Source: Streptococcus himalayensis
GTDB lineage: Bacteria; Bacillota; Bacilli; Lactobacillales; Streptococcaceae
DNA: 64,000 bases
NCBI RefSeq assembly: GCF_001708305.1
Contig: NZ_CP016953.1
Span: 577,501 to 641,500, forward strand
Direction of reading: 5' to 3'
The notes under the pieces are model-generated. The model saw only the letters and a program-made list of their open reading frames with translations. It searched no databases and was not told the origin of the DNA. This document shows, piece by piece, positions 29,749-41,785 of the stretch. Numbering within the stretch: position 1 is the stretch's first letter; every line of letters begins with the position of its first letter. Both the position numbers and the translations under genes were made by a program.

Positions 29749-29901
29749 AATAATTCTCCTATTTCTTATGTTTCTCCTCAATTTTACTAGAAAATCTGAC
29801 TTTTTTCAAATGATTGGAGAATTATTTCAGGATCAGAAATATCTTCCTCATTTTTTATGAACATGGTATAATGGAAAGGAAAGTATTCAAGGAGTAAGAA
29901 A

Positions 29902-30927
29902 ATGACCAAACCAATTATTTTAACAGGAGACCGCCCGACTGGCAAATTGCATATTGGCCACTATGTCGGTAGTTTACAGAATCGTGTTCGTCTACAAAAT
30001 GAAGAACAGTATGAAATGTTTGTCTTTTTAGCAGATCAGCAGGCTTTGACAGATCATGCTAAGGAGCCACAAAAGATTGTTGAGTCGGTTGGGCAAGTTG
30101 CCTTAGATTATCTAGCAGCAGGATTAGATCCTGAAAAATCTACCATCTTCATTCAAAGTCAAATTCCAGAATTGGCTGAGTTATCGATGTATTATATGAA
30201 CTTGGTTTCATTAGGGCGTTTAGAGCGGAATCCGACGGTTAAGACTGAGATTGCTCAAAAAGGGTTTGGAGAAAGTATTCCAACTGGATTTTTAGTCTAT
30301 CCGATCGCTCAAGCGGCAGATATTACAGCCTTTAAAGCAAACTATGTACCAGTTGGTGTCGATCAAAAACCGATGATTGAGCAGACACGTGAAATTGTCC
30401 GTAGTTTTAATCATGCCTATCAGACAGATGTACTAGTTGAGCCAGAGGGGATTTATCCGACACATGAAGGGGCTGGTCGATTACCAGGATTGGATGGCAA
30501 TGCTAAGATGTCTAAGTCGCTCAATAATGGGATTTATCTGGCGGATGATATGGATACTCTGAAGAAAAAAGTGATGAGTATGTATACAGATCCTGATCAT
30601 ATTAAGGTTGAAGATCCAGGAAAGATTGAAGGCAATATGGTTTTCCATTACCTAGATGTCTTTGGCCGTGAGGAAGATAAAGCGGAAATAGAAGCTATGA
30701 AGGAGCACTATCAACGGGGTGGTTTAGGAGATGTAAAGACCAAACGCTATCTATTAGAAATCTTAGAACGAGAACTAGGTCCTATTCGTGAACGTCGCCT
30801 AGAATTTGCGAAAGACATGGGTGAAGTTTATAACATGCTTCAAAAAGGAAGTGAAAAGGCACGGCAAACAGCTGCTCAAACTTTATCGGAAGTAAAAGCA
30901 GCCATGGGGTTGCATTATTTTAACTAA
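29902..30927 (+). CDS. trpS: tryptophanyl-tRNA synthetase
   Basis: Class I synthetase charging tRNA-Trp. The 341-residue protein has HIGH at 17-20 (KLHIGHYVG) and KMSKS at 202-206. The ribosome site is AAGGAG. It has no visible T-box in the 120-bp leader. It is transcribed divergently from the ABC-F gene. Confidence 0.98.
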   Translation: MTKPIILTGDRPTGKLHIGHYVGSLQNRVRLQNEEQYEMFVFLADQQALTDHAKEPQKIVESVGQVALDYLAAGLDPEKSTIFIQSQIPELAELSMYYMNLVSLGRLERNPTVKTEIAQKGFGESIPTGFLVYPIAQAADITAFKANYVPVGVDQKPMIEQTREIVRSFNHAYQTDVLVEPEGIYPTHEGAGRLPGLDGNAKMSKSLNNGIYLADDMDTLKKKVMSMYTDPDHIKVEDPGKIEGNMVFHYLDVFGREEDKAEIEAMKEHYQRGGLGDVKTKRYLLEILERELGPIRERRLEFAKDMGEVYNMLQKGSEKARQTAAQTLSEVKAAMGLHYFN

Positions 30928-30936
30928 GGAATTTCA

Positions 30937-30975
30937 AAAACTATCGTGTATTTCAATAAATACGATAGTTTTTTA
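30937..30975 (+). terminator. terminator after trpS
   Basis: AAAACTATCGT-N14-ACGATAGTTTT with a following T-run. Confidence 0.85.
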
Positions 30976-30993
30976 TTTTTCATTGGATAATGA

Positions 30994-32557
<1,564 letters not shown>

Positions 32558-32569
32558 TACCTACCCAAA

Positions 32570-32605
32570 CAGAACCTCTGATCTTCTCAGAGGTTCTGTC
32601 TTTTC
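32570..32605 (+). terminator. terminator after guaB
   Basis: CAGAACCTCTGA-TCTTC-TCAGAGGTTCTG stem followed by TCTTTTCTTT. Confidence 0.85.
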
Positions 32606-32662
32606 TTTACAAAAGAAAGGTATTGTGTTAGAATATAGAACTGTATTTTTAAATTTAGAAGA

Positions 32663-32698
32663 GTAAACTATATTTACATATTTGTAAATATAGTTTAC
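32663..32698. repeat. nested palindrome before the GRP sugar transporter
   Basis: GTAAACTATATTTACA-TATT-TGTAAATATAGTTTAC is a perfect 16+16 inverted repeat. Its centre, TTTACA-TATT-TGTAAA at 32673-32688, is an exact member of the dispersed family. Two more TGTAAA half-sites follow at about 32704 and 32715, the last just before the ribosome site. This looks like an operator covering the promoter region of the next gene. Confidence 0.65.
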
Positions 32699-32730
32699 GA
32701 AGTTGTAAATATAATTGTAAAGGAGAAAGA

Positions 32731-33597
32731 ATGCAAGGCATTTTATTTGCACTAGTTCCCATGGTTGCTTGGGGCAGTATTGGTTTTGTTAGTAATAAGA
32801 TTGGTGGTAGACCAAATCAGCAAACGTTTGGAATGACAGTAGGGGCTCTCTTGTTTGCTTCAGTGGTTTGGAGTTTAGTAAGGCCAGAAATGTCAACTGA
32901 TCTTTGGATTTTTGGAATAATCGGTGGTATGCTCTGGTCCATGGGGCAATATGGACAATTTCAAGCGATGCAGTACATGGGTGTATCTGTTGCAAATCCT
33001 CTATCTAGTGGAGCACAGCTGGTTTTTGGTAGTTTAATTGGGGCGATTGCTTTTGGAGAATGGACGAAATCCATTCAATTTTTCTTAGGATTTATTGCTC
33101 TATCCCTCTTAGTGATAGGATTTTACTTCACGAGTAAACAAGACTCAGATACGAGAACTGTAGAAAATCGTTCTGATTTTAAAAAAGGATTTTCTGCCTT
33201 AACCTATTCAACGATTGGTTACTTATCCTATGCAATTTTATTTAACAATATCATGCATTTTGATGCTTTGGCAGTTATTCTACCAATGGCTGTCGGAATG
33301 GTGCTAGGTGCAATGCTGTCTATGAAATTTCACATTCGATTAGAAGTCGTTGTTTTAAAAAATGCTTTGGTAGGCATCATGTGGGGCATTGGAAATATCT
33401 TTATGCTACTTGCGGCGGCAAAGGCTGGTCTAGCGATTGCCTTTAGTTTTTCTCAATTAGGCGTGATTATCTCCATTATTGGTGGTATTCTCTTTTTGGG
33501 TGAGACGAAGACAGCAAAAGAAAAACGTTGGTTAAGTATTGGAATTGCTTGTTTTGTGATTGGAGCTGTTCTATTAGGAATTGTGAAATCTTCCTAA
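32731..33597 (+). CDS. GRP-family sugar uptake protein (GlcU/RbsU type)
   Basis: A 288-residue membrane protein with ten predicted segments in two EamA-like halves, starting MQGILFALVPMVAWGSIGFV. The family includes GlcU (glucose) and RbsU (ribose) proton symporters, so a sugar is the likely substrate; which one cannot be told. The upstream region holds a strong nested palindrome, so it is probably regulated on its own. It lies between guaB and recF. Confidence 0.82.
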   Translation: MQGILFALVPMVAWGSIGFVSNKIGGRPNQQTFGMTVGALLFASVVWSLVRPEMSTDLWIFGIIGGMLWSMGQYGQFQAMQYMGVSVANPLSSGAQLVFGSLIGAIAFGEWTKSIQFFLGFIALSLLVIGFYFTSKQDSDTRTVENRSDFKKGFSALTYSTIGYLSYAILFNNIMHFDALAVILPMAVGMVLGAMLSMKFHIRLEVVVLKNALVGIMWGIGNIFMLLAAAKAGLAIAFSFSQLGVIISIIGGILFLGETKTAKEKRWLSIGIACFVIGAVLLGIVKSS

Positions 33598-33705
33598 CTG
33601 AAAACTTATCCTGAAAAGAAGTCCATTCAAAGATGGTTGATAGATTTCATGGAGAATGAAAGATTGTTGATTAAAATTCACCTTTCATCGTTTACAAGAT
33701 ATTGA

Positions 33706-33735
33706 AAAAAGATTGACAGTGATTGTCAATCTTTT
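33706..33735. terminator. terminator at the recF end
   Basis: AAAAGATTGACA-GTGAT-TGTCAATCTTTT stem with T-runs on both strands; the recF stop lies in it. The sequence resembles the dispersed palindrome but with a 5-nt spacer. Confidence 0.75.
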
Positions 33736-34817
33736 TCTTCAATATTACCGGCTTTAATAGTAAAAATCTTCAAATCTTCTGGGAGATTTTTTAAGTGTTC
33801 CAGGGTTGTTGTAGTAATAAACGTTTGGATATTTTGAGAGATTGTCTTTAGTAAACTTAGTTGACGACTATTGTCAAGCTCACTCATGACATCGTCAAGT
33901 AGCAGAATTGGTTTTTCTCTAGTGATACTTTCCATCAATTCAATCTCAGCTAACTTTAAAGATAGGACAACACTGCGATGTTGACCTTGACTTCCAAAGT
34001 TTACATCCATGTCATTGATGTAAAAAGCGATGTCATCTCGATGAGGTCCAACCCCTGTATTTTTTTTAAATAAATCACGTTTTCGACTCTGTTTCAAAGC
34101 CGTTTGAAAGGTTTCTTCTAAGTTGACAGGTTCGTGAGAAACAGAAGAAAGGTAGCGGATGGTGAGTAATTCAAGGTGGTTAGAAATATCACGATGTTTT
34201 GCTTGGGCAAAGTGCTCTAACTTTTTTAGAAAATCGATACGATGCCGCATGACTCGACAACCAAATTCGGTTAACTGTTGATCAAGCACTTCTAAAAAAG
34301 TTTCATCAATCTTCTCAGTTGATTTTAGATAGGCATTTCTTTGTTTTAGGATATGGTTGTATTGGGATAAATCAGATAAATAAAGTGGCTTAATCTGCCC
34401 CAGTTCCATATCTATAAATTTTCGCCGGAGTGCAGGAGCACCTTTTACAAGCTGTAAATCTTCTGGTGCAAAGAGAACTACGTTCATATGACCAATATAG
34501 TTGGATAATTTGGTCTGTTTTAGATGATTAACCTTTGTTATTCGTCCTTTTTGAGTTAATTCAATGTCAAGAGGCAGAGTAGTTGTTTGTTTGGCTAATT
34601 CTCCGGAAACCTTGACTGTTTGGCTGGTAAAATGGATGAGATCCTTATCTGAACGTGTTCGATGGCTTCGGGTGAGGGCTAAAAAATAGATAGATTCTAA
34701 AATATTGGTCTTACCTTGAGCATTTTGTCCTAAAAAGACATTGAGTCCATCATGAAAGGAGACAGCAATGTCCTCGTAATTTCGAAAATTTTTGAGTGTA
34801 AGAGATTTTAGCCACAT
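33726..34817 (-). CDS. recF: recombination mediator RecF
   Basis: SMC-like ATPase that with RecO and RecR loads RecA at gapped DNA. The 363-residue protein has Walker [10 protein letters not shown] near residue 35, the signature region ([16 protein letters not shown]) and the Walker B DDVMSELD. It overlaps the S4 gene start region by only 2 nt of gap, so the two are one operon. The position near the origin is common in Firmicutes. Confidence 0.97.
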   Translation of the reverse strand: MWLKSLTLKNFRNYEDIAVSFHDGLNVFLGQNAQGKTNILESIYFLALTRSHRTRSDKDLIHFTSQTVKVSGELAKQTTTLPLDIELTQKGRITKVNHLKQTKLSNYIGHMNVVLFAPEDLQLVKGAPALRRKFIDMELGQIKPLYLSDLSQYNHILKQRNAYLKSTEKIDETFLEVLDQQLTEFGCRVMRHRIDFLKKLEHFAQAKHRDISNHLELLTIRYLSSVSHEPVNLEETFQTALKQSRKRDLFKKNTGVGPHRDDIAFYINDMDVNFGSQGQHRSVVLSLKLAEIELMESITREKPILLLDDVMSELDNSRQLSLLKTISQNIQTFITTTTLEHLKNLPEDLKIFTIKAGNIEEKD

Positions 34818-34819
34818 GA

Positions 34820-35197
34820 TTAGGTACCAGGGAAACGAACAGGGGCATTTTTCCCTTTATTTTCTTTGGCAGATTTTGGTTTTTGACTAGATTTTTTCAA
34901 ATCTTTATTCATTTTTTTAACCAATTGAGCCACTCGTTCTTTTTCAATTTTCTCTTCTTGGTACTGCTTCATTTCTGACTCACTAGGCTCCAGAATCACA
35001 ATCGTAATTCCTTGGCTTGGGATGCGAATCTCATCTCCAATTCTAATTTTTTTACGTCGGCGTTCTTCTTTTTCGCCATTTAGAAAGACGGGAGTTTCTT
35101 GTAAGAAAGATTTAATGGCTCCGCCACTTTGAATGACTCCTATTTCCTTTAGGAGCGCTTGTAGGACAATGTATTCTTCAAATAATGTATATTCCAT
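34820..35197 (-). CDS. yaaA: S4-domain protein YaaA
   Basis: The 125-residue protein has an S4-like domain ([27 protein letters not shown]) in the first half and a basic, coiled tail. The gene upstream of recF with this domain is YaaA in B. subtilis, thought to act in 50S assembly. Here the tail is longer than in Bacillus. It is separated from recF by 2 nt. Confidence 0.85.
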   Translation of the reverse strand: MEYTLFEEYIVLQALLKEIGVIQSGGAIKSFLQETPVFLNGEKEERRRKKIRIGDEIRIPSQGITIVILEPSESEMKQYQEEKIEKERVAQLVKKMNKDLKKSSQKPKSAKENKGKNAPVRFPGT

Positions 35198-35363
35198 AAT
35201 TCACCTCAATCTTCGCTATTATAACATATTTCTAGCGAATAGGGTGATTTAATCTAGTTTTCCTGTTAGTCTTTTAGCGGTGACAAATAGAAATGAGTAT
35301 CCGTAAAAGATAAAGCAATCTGAAAAAGAATCTTATCATAATTCCCAAAAGAGCTCCATTTCG

Positions 35364-35372
35364 TGATATAAT
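35364..35372 (+). promoter_or_regulatory. extended -10 promoter of the M16 genes
   Basis: TG-A-TATAAT with a poor -35 (CCCAAA), 33 bp before the first M16 start. Confidence 0.5.
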
Positions 35373-35404
35373 AGAAGTCTATATCAGAAAGCATGAGGAG
35401 TACT

Positions 35405-36652
35405 ATGGAATTAGTCACAGGGGTTCATCTCCATTTCATTTCTTCAGATAAGTATAAGACCAATCGTATCAAAATGAGATTTGCAGCACCGCTGTCTTCA
35501 AAAACGGTTGCTGGTCGTGTTTTGGCAGCAAGCATGCTTGAAACAGCAAATCTCCTGTATCCGACTTCCCAAACCTTTCGTGAGCGTTTGGCCACTCTTT
35601 ACGGAGCTACCTATTCGACTTCCGTAGCAAAAAGGGGAATGGTTCACTATGTGGATATTAATCTTTCTTTTGTTCGTGATTCTTTTTTAAGTCGGAAAAA
35701 TACCTTGACCGAAGAGATGTTAGAGTTTTTGAAGGCAAGTTTGCTACAGCCCCTAGTTGTAGAAAATGCTTTTGAAGAGTCAGCTTTTGCTATTGAAAAA
35801 AGAAATGTCTTGCTAGATTTAGAAGCGGAAATTGAAAATCATTTTTACCATGCTCATCGGGAGCTAAATCAGGTTTTTTATGAGCAGGAAGAGATGCAAA
35901 TTCCACGTATCGGAACGATTGATTTAATCAGCAAAGAGAATGCTCAAACGAGTTTTGAACAACTGCAATCCATGCTCAATCATGATCGGATTGATGTCTT
36001 TTTTATTGGAGATTTTAACGAAATCCAAGTGGTTGAATCGATGAAATCCTTTAACTTTACACCGAGAACACAAGCTTTACAGCTACAATATAGCCAGCCG
36101 ACGTCAAATATTGTCAGAGAAGGTTTGGAACAAAAAGACACAAATCAATCGATTATTGAGTTAGGTTATCATTTTTCTACGCAATATGGAGAGGACCAAC
36201 ACCTTGCTCTAATTGTGTTAAACGGTCTCTTGGGTGGCTTTTCTCATTCTAAGCTATTTGTCAATATTCGGGAGAAAGAAGGATTGGCTTATACGATTTC
36301 TAGCCAGATTGATATTTTTTCAGGTTTACTACGGGTTTACGCAGGAATTGACAGACTTAGTCGAACAAAAACGGTGAGTTTAATCCATCGTCAGATTTCA
36401 GATTTGAAAAAAGGAATATTCACGGATGAAGACCTGTCAACGACCAAGGAAATGCTAAAAAATACGTTGCTGATATCACTAGATAGGCAAAATACGTTGA
36501 TAGAGCGTGCCTATTTAAAAGCGGTCTTTGGGAGAAAATCCTTGTCAGCAACTGATTGGTTGACAAGTTTACAAGAAGTGTCAAGAGAAGATGTGATGGA
36601 AATTGCAAGTCAACTAAACTTGCAAGCAGTTTACTTCATGGAAGGAAAATAA
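35405..36652 (+). CDS. M16-family peptidase-like protein, non-catalytic partner
   Basis: 415 residues from ATG 35405, preceded by GAGGAG; an in-frame ATG 12 nt earlier is possible. The protein aligns in style with M16 peptidases (RFAAPLSSKTVAGRV, GLLGGFSHSKLFVNIREKEGLAY) but lacks HxxEH where it should be (the equivalent stretch reads LAASMLETANLLYP), so it should not bind zinc. M16B enzymes often work as active-inactive pairs, and the next gene overlaps its stop (TAATG). Conserved in streptococci upstream of the RodZ-like gene. Confidence 0.85.
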   Translation: MELVTGVHLHFISSDKYKTNRIKMRFAAPLSSKTVAGRVLAASMLETANLLYPTSQTFRERLATLYGATYSTSVAKRGMVHYVDINLSFVRDSFLSRKNTLTEEMLEFLKASLLQPLVVENAFEESAFAIEKRNVLLDLEAEIENHFYHAHRELNQVFYEQEEMQIPRIGTIDLISKENAQTSFEQLQSMLNHDRIDVFFIGDFNEIQVVESMKSFNFTPRTQALQLQYSQPTSNIVREGLEQKDTNQSIIELGYHFSTQYGEDQHLALIVLNGLLGGFSHSKLFVNIREKEGLAYTISSQIDIFSGLLRVYAGIDRLSRTKTVSLIHRQISDLKKGIFTDEDLSTTKEMLKNTLLISLDRQNTLIERAYLKAVFGRKSLSATDWLTSLQEVSREDVMEIASQLNLQAVYFMEGK

Positions 36653-37941
36653 TGGACGACATTCAGTTGAACAAACGAGAATATGCAGGTGTCGGAGAGA
36701 CTCTTTACAGAACAATTTTGCCAAATGGTTTACGACTTTTTTTAGTTCCAAAAGCGGATTTTCATGAGACTTACGGAATGATGACGACGCGATTTGGATC
36801 AATAGATACAGAGGTTATTGGCCAGGATGGAGAAGTAGTGACTTATCCGAATGGTATGGCACATTTTTTGGAACATAAATTATTTGAGGATGAAAACGGC
36901 CAAGATTTACTAAATGAGTTTGTAAAGCTAGGAGCAGAAAGTAATGCTTTTACAAGTTTTACAAAGACAAGCTATCTATTTTCAGCAACTAATCGTGTCA
37001 AGGAAAGTGTAAACTTACTGCAAACTCTTGTGTCAACGGGTCATTTTACATCTGATTCTGTGGAGAGAGAAAAGGGAATTATTGGTCAAGAGATTGAAAT
37101 GTACCAAGATGATCCAGATTACCGTTTATTTTCTCAAACCTTAGCAAATCTTTATCCTAACAGTCCCCTATCAGCAGATATTGCAGGTAGCCTAGATTCT
37201 ATTCAGCAGATTCAAGTGGATGATTTACAAGAGAATTTTTCTCTTTTTTATCACCCGTCTAATATGAGCCTCTTTCTTGTAGGAAATATAAATGTGCAAG
37301 AAGTTCTTGAATGGGTGCAAGAGACACAAGAATCCATTCACTATCCTCACAAGTATTCTTTTTCTCGTGCAGCAATACCTTTGAATCCGATTGTTGCAAC
37401 AGAAACGATGCGTATGGACGTTGCGACCCCTAAGCTGGCTATTGGATTACGGGGCAAGGATAAGATTGAAGATTATGAATTGTATCGCTATAAAATTGCT
37501 TTGAAATTATTATTTGCTATGATGTTTGGCTGGACTTCAAAACGATTTCAGCACTATTATGAAACGGGAAAATTGGACACATCTTTGACTTTGGAAGTAG
37601 AGGTTGAAAAAGAATTTCATTTTGTAATGCTTACAATGGATACCATGGAACCTCTATCGATTTCTCACCAAATGCGTTCGGCTATTCGTCAGTTTGCCAA
37701 GGATCAAGATGTTTCAGAAGAGCACCTAGATATTATTAAGAGTGAAATGTTTGGTGATTTTCTACATGGGTTGAATTCCTTGGATTATATTGCTACCCAG
37801 TATGAAACGCATGTAGACGGAGAAAATCTGTTTGATATGCCTAAAATTTTGCAGAGTATGAGTTTGACAGATGTATTAGAAATTGGGAAACGGTTTATAG
37901 AGCAGGCAGATGTTGTTGATTTTACCATTTTTCCTAAATGA
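36652..37941 (+). CDS. M16-family zinc metallopeptidase, catalytic subunit
   Basis: 429 residues with an intact inverted zinc motif HFLEH (in MAHFLEHKLFE, about residue 72) and the downstream Glu-containing helix (ESNAFTSFT). Substrate unknown. The start ATG overlaps the TAA of the partner gene, so the two are made together. An open frame extends further upstream but has no ribosome site. Confidence 0.87.
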   Translation: MDDIQLNKREYAGVGETLYRTILPNGLRLFLVPKADFHETYGMMTTRFGSIDTEVIGQDGEVVTYPNGMAHFLEHKLFEDENGQDLLNEFVKLGAESNAFTSFTKTSYLFSATNRVKESVNLLQTLVSTGHFTSDSVEREKGIIGQEIEMYQDDPDYRLFSQTLANLYPNSPLSADIAGSLDSIQQIQVDDLQENFSLFYHPSNMSLFLVGNINVQEVLEWVQETQESIHYPHKYSFSRAAIPLNPIVATETMRMDVATPKLAIGLRGKDKIEDYELYRYKIALKLLFAMMFGWTSKRFQHYYETGKLDTSLTLEVEVEKEFHFVMLTMDTMEPLSISHQMRSAIRQFAKDQDVSEEHLDIIKSEMFGDFLHGLNSLDYIATQYETHVDGENLFDMPKILQSMSLTDVLEIGKRFIEQADVVDFTIFPK

Positions 37942-37976
37942 TAACATTTATTTGACGAGAGAGAAGGATAGAACGT

Positions 37977-38813
37977 ATGAGAAAAAAAACAATTGGCGAG
38001 GTGTTACGGTTAGCGAGGATTAACCAAGAGCTTTCCCTAGAGGATTTACAGGAAAAGACAGATATTCAGCTGGCTTTTTTAGAGGCGATGGAAGCGGATG
38101 AATTTGATACGCTTCCCAGTACTTTTTATGCCCGCTCTTTTTTGAGAAAATATGCATGGGCGGTTGATTTGGATGAACGAATTATCTTGGATGCTTATGA
38201 AGATGGTAGTATGATTGTTTACGATGAGATTGACATCAATATGGATGAAGATTTTCGCAGCCGAAAACGTCGAAAAAAAAGAAATTCTTTTTTGCCACTC
38301 TTTTATTTTTCCTTAGTTGCCATGGCAATTCTTGCCTTTGTGACAATCTATGTTTGGAATTATACCCAAAGACCCTCCAATCAAAACCGTGAACAAAGCT
38401 ATCAAATCGTCAGTCAAGAAGAGCAATCGAGTATGAGTTCGACTAGTTCTAGTCAGTCAGAAGCTAGCTCTAGTTCTGAACCTAAGGCTAGTCTAGAAGT
38501 TACAGGAGAGGGGAGTAACTTGACAGCAAGATTGACAGGAGTGTCAACACAAGCTAAACTAGAGCTCTCTGTGAAAGAGGTGACTAGCTGGGTGAGTGTA
38601 GCTGGAACAAGCTTGGAAAATGGGGTTACTCTTTCCCCAGAGAGTAAATCGGCAGCAACAGAATTGACATCTGGTGGAACGTACCTTGTCACTTTGGGCG
38701 TTGTCAGAGGGGTAGAAGTGTTAGTTGATGGCCAACAGCTAGATACCTCAGCCTTGACAGACTATGCTGGGACGATTACAATAACAGTAGAAAATAAAGG
38801 AAGTGAATCATGA
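37977..38813 (+). CDS. RodZ-like cytoskeletal membrane protein (YmfM)
   Basis: 278 residues: an N-terminal HTH-like domain (GEVLRLARINQELSLEDLQEKTDI), a basic stretch (RSRKRRKKR), one membrane segment near 103-123 and an exported Ser-rich linker followed by a DUF4115 domain. RodZ proteins connect MreB-type cytoskeleton or the cell-wall machinery to the membrane. Streptococci with round cells keep a RodZ that binds the PG synthesis complex. It overlaps pgsA by 4 nt. A dispersed palindrome lies in its 3' half. Confidence 0.86.
   Translation: MRKKTIGEVLRLARINQELSLEDLQEKTDIQLAFLEAMEADEFDTLPSTFYARSFLRKYAWAVDLDERIILDAYEDGSMIVYDEIDINMDEDFRSRKRRKKRNSFLPLFYFSLVAMAILAFVTIYVWNYTQRPSNQNREQSYQIVSQEEQSSMSSTSSSQSEASSSSEPKASLEVTGEGSNLTARLTGVSTQAKLELSVKEVTSWVSVAGTSLENGVTLSPESKSAATELTSGGTYLVTLGVVRGVEVLVDGQQLDTSALTDYAGTITITVENKGSES
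38532..38547. repeat. TTKACA-N4-TGTMAA palindrome in the RodZ-like gene
   Basis: TTGACA-GGAG-TGTCAA, preceded 12 nt upstream by another TTGACA half-site. Confidence 0.6.
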
Positions 38814-39346
38814 AAAAAGAAAATATCCCAAATGCTCTTACGCTGATACGTATTGGCTTTATTCCCTTATTTGTGTTGCTTCTTTCCTTGAAACACTCAG
38901 ATTTGCATGTCTGGGCAGGAATCATTTTTATGGTGGCAAGTATAACAGATTATCTAGATGGTTACCTAGCTAGAAAATGGGAAGTAGTAACCAATTTTGG
39001 AAAATTCGCCGACCCTATGGCTGATAAATTATTAGTGATGTCTGCTTTAATTCTCTTGATTGAGTTGGGCTATGCGCCAGCCTGGGTAGTGGTTGTCATT
39101 ATTTGTCGAGAACTAGCTGTGACTGGTTTACGCCTACTTTTAGTGGAAAATGATGGTGAGGTTTTAGCTGCTGCTCTACCAGGTAAAATCAAAACCTTTA
39201 CCCAAATGTTAGCAATTATCTTTTTGCTCTTTCATTGGACATTCGTGGGACAGATATTCCTCTATATTTCTTTGATTGCGACGGTTTATTCTGGTTATGA
39301 TTATTTCAAGGGGGCAGCTTTCCTCTTTAAGGATACGTTTAAGTAG
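38810..39346 (+). CDS. pgsA: CDP-diacylglycerol-glycerol-3-phosphate 3-phosphatidyltransferase
   Basis: Makes phosphatidylglycerol phosphate, the precursor of phosphatidylglycerol. The 178-residue integral membrane protein has the CDP-alcohol phosphotransferase motif DYLDGYLARKWEVVTNFGKFADPMADK (pattern D-G-x2-A-R-x8-G-x3-D-x3-D). Overlapping RodZ-like gene and abutting ecfA1, it is part of a conserved operon. Confidence 0.97.
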   Translation: MKKENIPNALTLIRIGFIPLFVLLLSLKHSDLHVWAGIIFMVASITDYLDGYLARKWEVVTNFGKFADPMADKLLVMSALILLIELGYAPAWVVVVIICRELAVTGLRLLLVENDGEVLAAALPGKIKTFTQMLAIIFLLFHWTFVGQIFLYISLIATVYSGYDYFKGAAFLFKDTFK

Positions 39347-40174
39347 ATGAAAAATATAATTGAAGTTCGTGAATTGAGCTATCGCTATGATAAAACGAGT
39401 GATTATTTAACTCTTGATAACCTAACGTTTCACGTGAAACGTGGCGAATGGCTGTCTATTATCGGGCACAATGGTAGTGGAAAATCGACTCTTGTACGTC
39501 TATTGGATGGCTTATTAGAGCCACTTAGTGGAGAGATTATGATTGCTGGTGATCTTCTCACACCTGAAAATATTTGGGACAAACGTCGCCATATCGGAAT
39601 GGTTTTTCAAAATCCGGATAATCAATTTGTTGGTGCTACTGTCGAAGATGATGTAGCCTTTGGCCTTGAAAATCAGGGAGTGCCTTATGAGACAATGCTA
39701 GAGCGAATTGAAGAGGTTCTTCAGATTGTGGGGATGTCTGATTTTAAGGATAGGGAACCGTCTCGTTTATCTGGCGGCCAAAAACAACGAGTAGCAATCG
39801 CTGGAATTTTAGCCCTGCGACCTGATATTCTCATCTTGGATGAAGCAACGAGTATGTTAGACCCCAGAGGACGTTTAGAGTTGATTCGGATGGTGCAAAA
39901 AATTAAGCTGGAAACAGGAATGACTGTCATTTCTATCACGCATGATTTGGATGAAATCAGTCTCAGTGATCGTGTCCTAGTTTTGAAGCAAGGCCGCATT
40001 GAATCAAGTAGTCATCCAAAAGAGCTGTTTTCTCGAACAGATTTAGCAGACTTGGGGCTGGATGAGCCTTTTGCCAATCAAATTCGTAGTGTTTTAGGTC
40101 ATAAGGGGTACCAGTTACCAGCGAGTTACCTAACAGAAGAAGAATTACAGGATTATTTATGGGAATTACGCTAA
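39347..40174 (+). CDS. ecfA1: ECF transporter ATPase A1
   Basis: First ATPase of the shared energy-coupling module for vitamin transporters. 275 residues with Walker [10 protein letters not shown], the LSGGQKQR signature and DEATSMLD Walker B. It follows pgsA directly and overlaps ecfA2 by 16 nt. A perfect parS core lies at 39426-39441. Confidence 0.96.
   Translation: MKNIIEVRELSYRYDKTSDYLTLDNLTFHVKRGEWLSIIGHNGSGKSTLVRLLDGLLEPLSGEIMIAGDLLTPENIWDKRRHIGMVFQNPDNQFVGATVEDDVAFGLENQGVPYETMLERIEEVLQIVGMSDFKDREPSRLSGGQKQRVAIAGILALRPDILILDEATSMLDPRGRLELIRMVQKIKLETGMTVISITHDLDEISLSDRVLVLKQGRIESSSHPKELFSRTDLADLGLDEPFANQIRSVLGHKGYQLPASYLTEEELQDYLWELR
39426..39441. promoter_or_regulatory. parS ParB site in ecfA1
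   Basis: CGTTTCACGTGAAACG holds the perfect core GTTTCACGTGAAAC and extends the palindrome by one base on each side. It is about 20 kb from oriC. Confidence 0.85.
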
Positions 40175-40998
40175 AAAATGTAAGTTATACCTATCAAGCA
40201 GGGACACCTTTTGAGGGCCCTGCCCTTTTTGGAGTTAATTTAGACATCAAAGATGGCTCTTACACGGCTTTAATTGGTCATACAGGAAGTGGAAAGTCGA
40301 CTATTCTGCAACTCCTCAATGGTCTTTTGGTGCCTTCTGATGGGACAGTAACCGTGGATCAGCTAGAGATTACCTCTGCCTCTCTTCCTAAGAATATCAA
40401 GCACGTTAGAAAGCAGGTAGGGCTAGTCTTTCAATTTGCAGAAAATCAGGTCTTTGAGGAAACGGTCCTGAAAGATGTCGCTTTTGGACCCCAGAATTTT
40501 GGAGTGTCTCAAGAAGAGGCAGAACGTTTAGCACGTGAGAAGTTAGCCTTAGTTGGGATTTCAGAGGACTTGTTTGAACGAAGCCCCTTTGAGCTGTCTG
40601 GAGGCCAGATGCGTCGTGTAGCGATTGCTGGGATTTTAGCTATGGAGCCTACAATTTTGGTTTTGGATGAGCCAACGGCGGGCCTAGACCCTGCAGGGCG
40701 TAAGGAGTTGATGGAATTGTTCCACTCCCTTCATCAAAGGGGAATGACCATTGTCCTTGTAACCCACGTCATGGATGATGTGGCGAATTTTGCAGATTAC
40801 GTTTATGCGATGGAAAACGGTAGAGTTCGTATGAATGGCACCCCTAGCGAGCTCTTTCAGGAAGTTCAGTTGATGGAAGAAATGCAGCTAGGCGTTCCTA
40901 AAATTACAAAATTCGCCTATGAATTGAGAGAGCGGGGGATGAACGTCTCTCGATTGCCGATTACCTTAGAAGAGTTTGAGGAGATGCTTCATGAATAG
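40159..40998 (+). CDS. ecfA2: ECF transporter ATPase A2
   Basis: Second ATPase of the ECF module, 279 residues, with Walker [10 protein letters not shown], signature LSGGQMRR and DEPTAGLD. It starts 16 nt inside ecfA1 and its end overlaps ecfT, so the three subunits are produced together. Confidence 0.96.
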   Translation: MGITLKNVSYTYQAGTPFEGPALFGVNLDIKDGSYTALIGHTGSGKSTILQLLNGLLVPSDGTVTVDQLEITSASLPKNIKHVRKQVGLVFQFAENQVFEETVLKDVAFGPQNFGVSQEEAERLAREKLALVGISEDLFERSPFELSGGQMRRVAIAGILAMEPTILVLDEPTAGLDPAGRKELMELFHSLHQRGMTIVLVTHVMDDVANFADYVYAMENGRVRMNGTPSELFQEVQLMEEMQLGVPKITKFAYELRERGMNVSRLPITLEEFEEMLHE

Positions 40999-41785
40999 CA
41001 TGATTTTGGGACGCTATGTTCCAGGAAATTCAATCTTGCACCGTCTAGATCCTAGAAGTAAGCTGTTGGCCATGATTGCCTTTATTATGATTATCTTTTG
41101 GGCGAATAACATGGTGACCAATCTGTTGTTATTTTTCTTTGTGTTTGTTCTGATTTTCCTTTCGAGAATTCCCCTAGGATTTTTTGTGAAGGGATTGCAG
41201 TCTATGATCTTTTTGATTGCTTTTACGACCCTATTTCAGCTTTTCTTTATCTCTGGCGGAAAGATTGTGTTTCAATTTGGAGTTATTACCGTAACAGAGG
41301 TTGGTCTAGAGCAAGCAGGGATTATTTTTAGTCGTTTTGTCCTCTTGATTTGTTTTTCAACCCTTCTAACCTTAACGACAATGCCCTTGAGTTTAGCAGA
41401 TGCTGTGGAATCCTTACTTAAACCTTTGGTAGTTTTCAACGTTCCGGTGCATGAGATTGGCCTGATGTTATCCATGAGTTTACGGTTTGTGCCGACTTTG
41501 ATGGATGATACGGTAAGAATTATGAATGCCCAGAAAGCGCGGGGAGTTGATTTTGGGGAAGGCTCGATTTTTCAGAAAGTCAAGTCTGTCATTCCTATTT
41601 TGATACCTTTATTTGCTTCTAGTTTCAAGCGAGCAGATGCCCTTGCAACAGCAATGGAAGCGCGGGGATACCGAGGCGGTCATGGGCGTAGTCGATACCG
41701 TCAACTGAAGTGGACACTAAAGGATACAGCTGCACTGATTAGTATTTTTGGACTAGGACTTGCTCTATTTTTATTAAAAAGCTAA
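40991..41785 (+). CDS. ecfT: ECF transporter transmembrane subunit T
   Basis: 264-residue membrane coupling protein from ATG 40991 ([12 protein letters not shown]), chosen over an earlier in-frame start because GAGGAG precedes it. It keeps the paired Ala-Arg-Gly coupling helices ([20 protein letters not shown]). With EcfA1A2 it powers several substrate-binding S components encoded elsewhere. Confidence 0.95.
   Translation: MNSMILGRYVPGNSILHRLDPRSKLLAMIAFIMIIFWANNMVTNLLLFFFVFVLIFLSRIPLGFFVKGLQSMIFLIAFTTLFQLFFISGGKIVFQFGVITVTEVGLEQAGIIFSRFVLLICFSTLLTLTTMPLSLADAVESLLKPLVVFNVPVHEIGLMLSMSLRFVPTLMDDTVRIMNAQKARGVDFGEGSIFQKVKSVIPILIPLFASSFKRADALATAMEARGYRGGHGRSRYRQLKWTLKDTAALISIFGLGLALFLLKS

Noticed and set aside
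29783..29901. T-box leader before trpS
   Set aside because: The gap is only about 120 bp and lacks the T-box sequence and specifier stem.
33706..33735. Palindrome at the recF end as a dispersed-family member
   Set aside because: The spacer is five bases and T-runs flank it, so it is better explained as a terminator.
34441..34460. TTTACA-AGC-TGTAAA in recF as a family member
   Set aside because: Three-base spacer; kept out of the count to avoid loosening the pattern.
36566..36585. TTTACA-AGAAG-TGTCAA in the M16 gene as a family member
   Set aside because: Five-base spacer; not counted.
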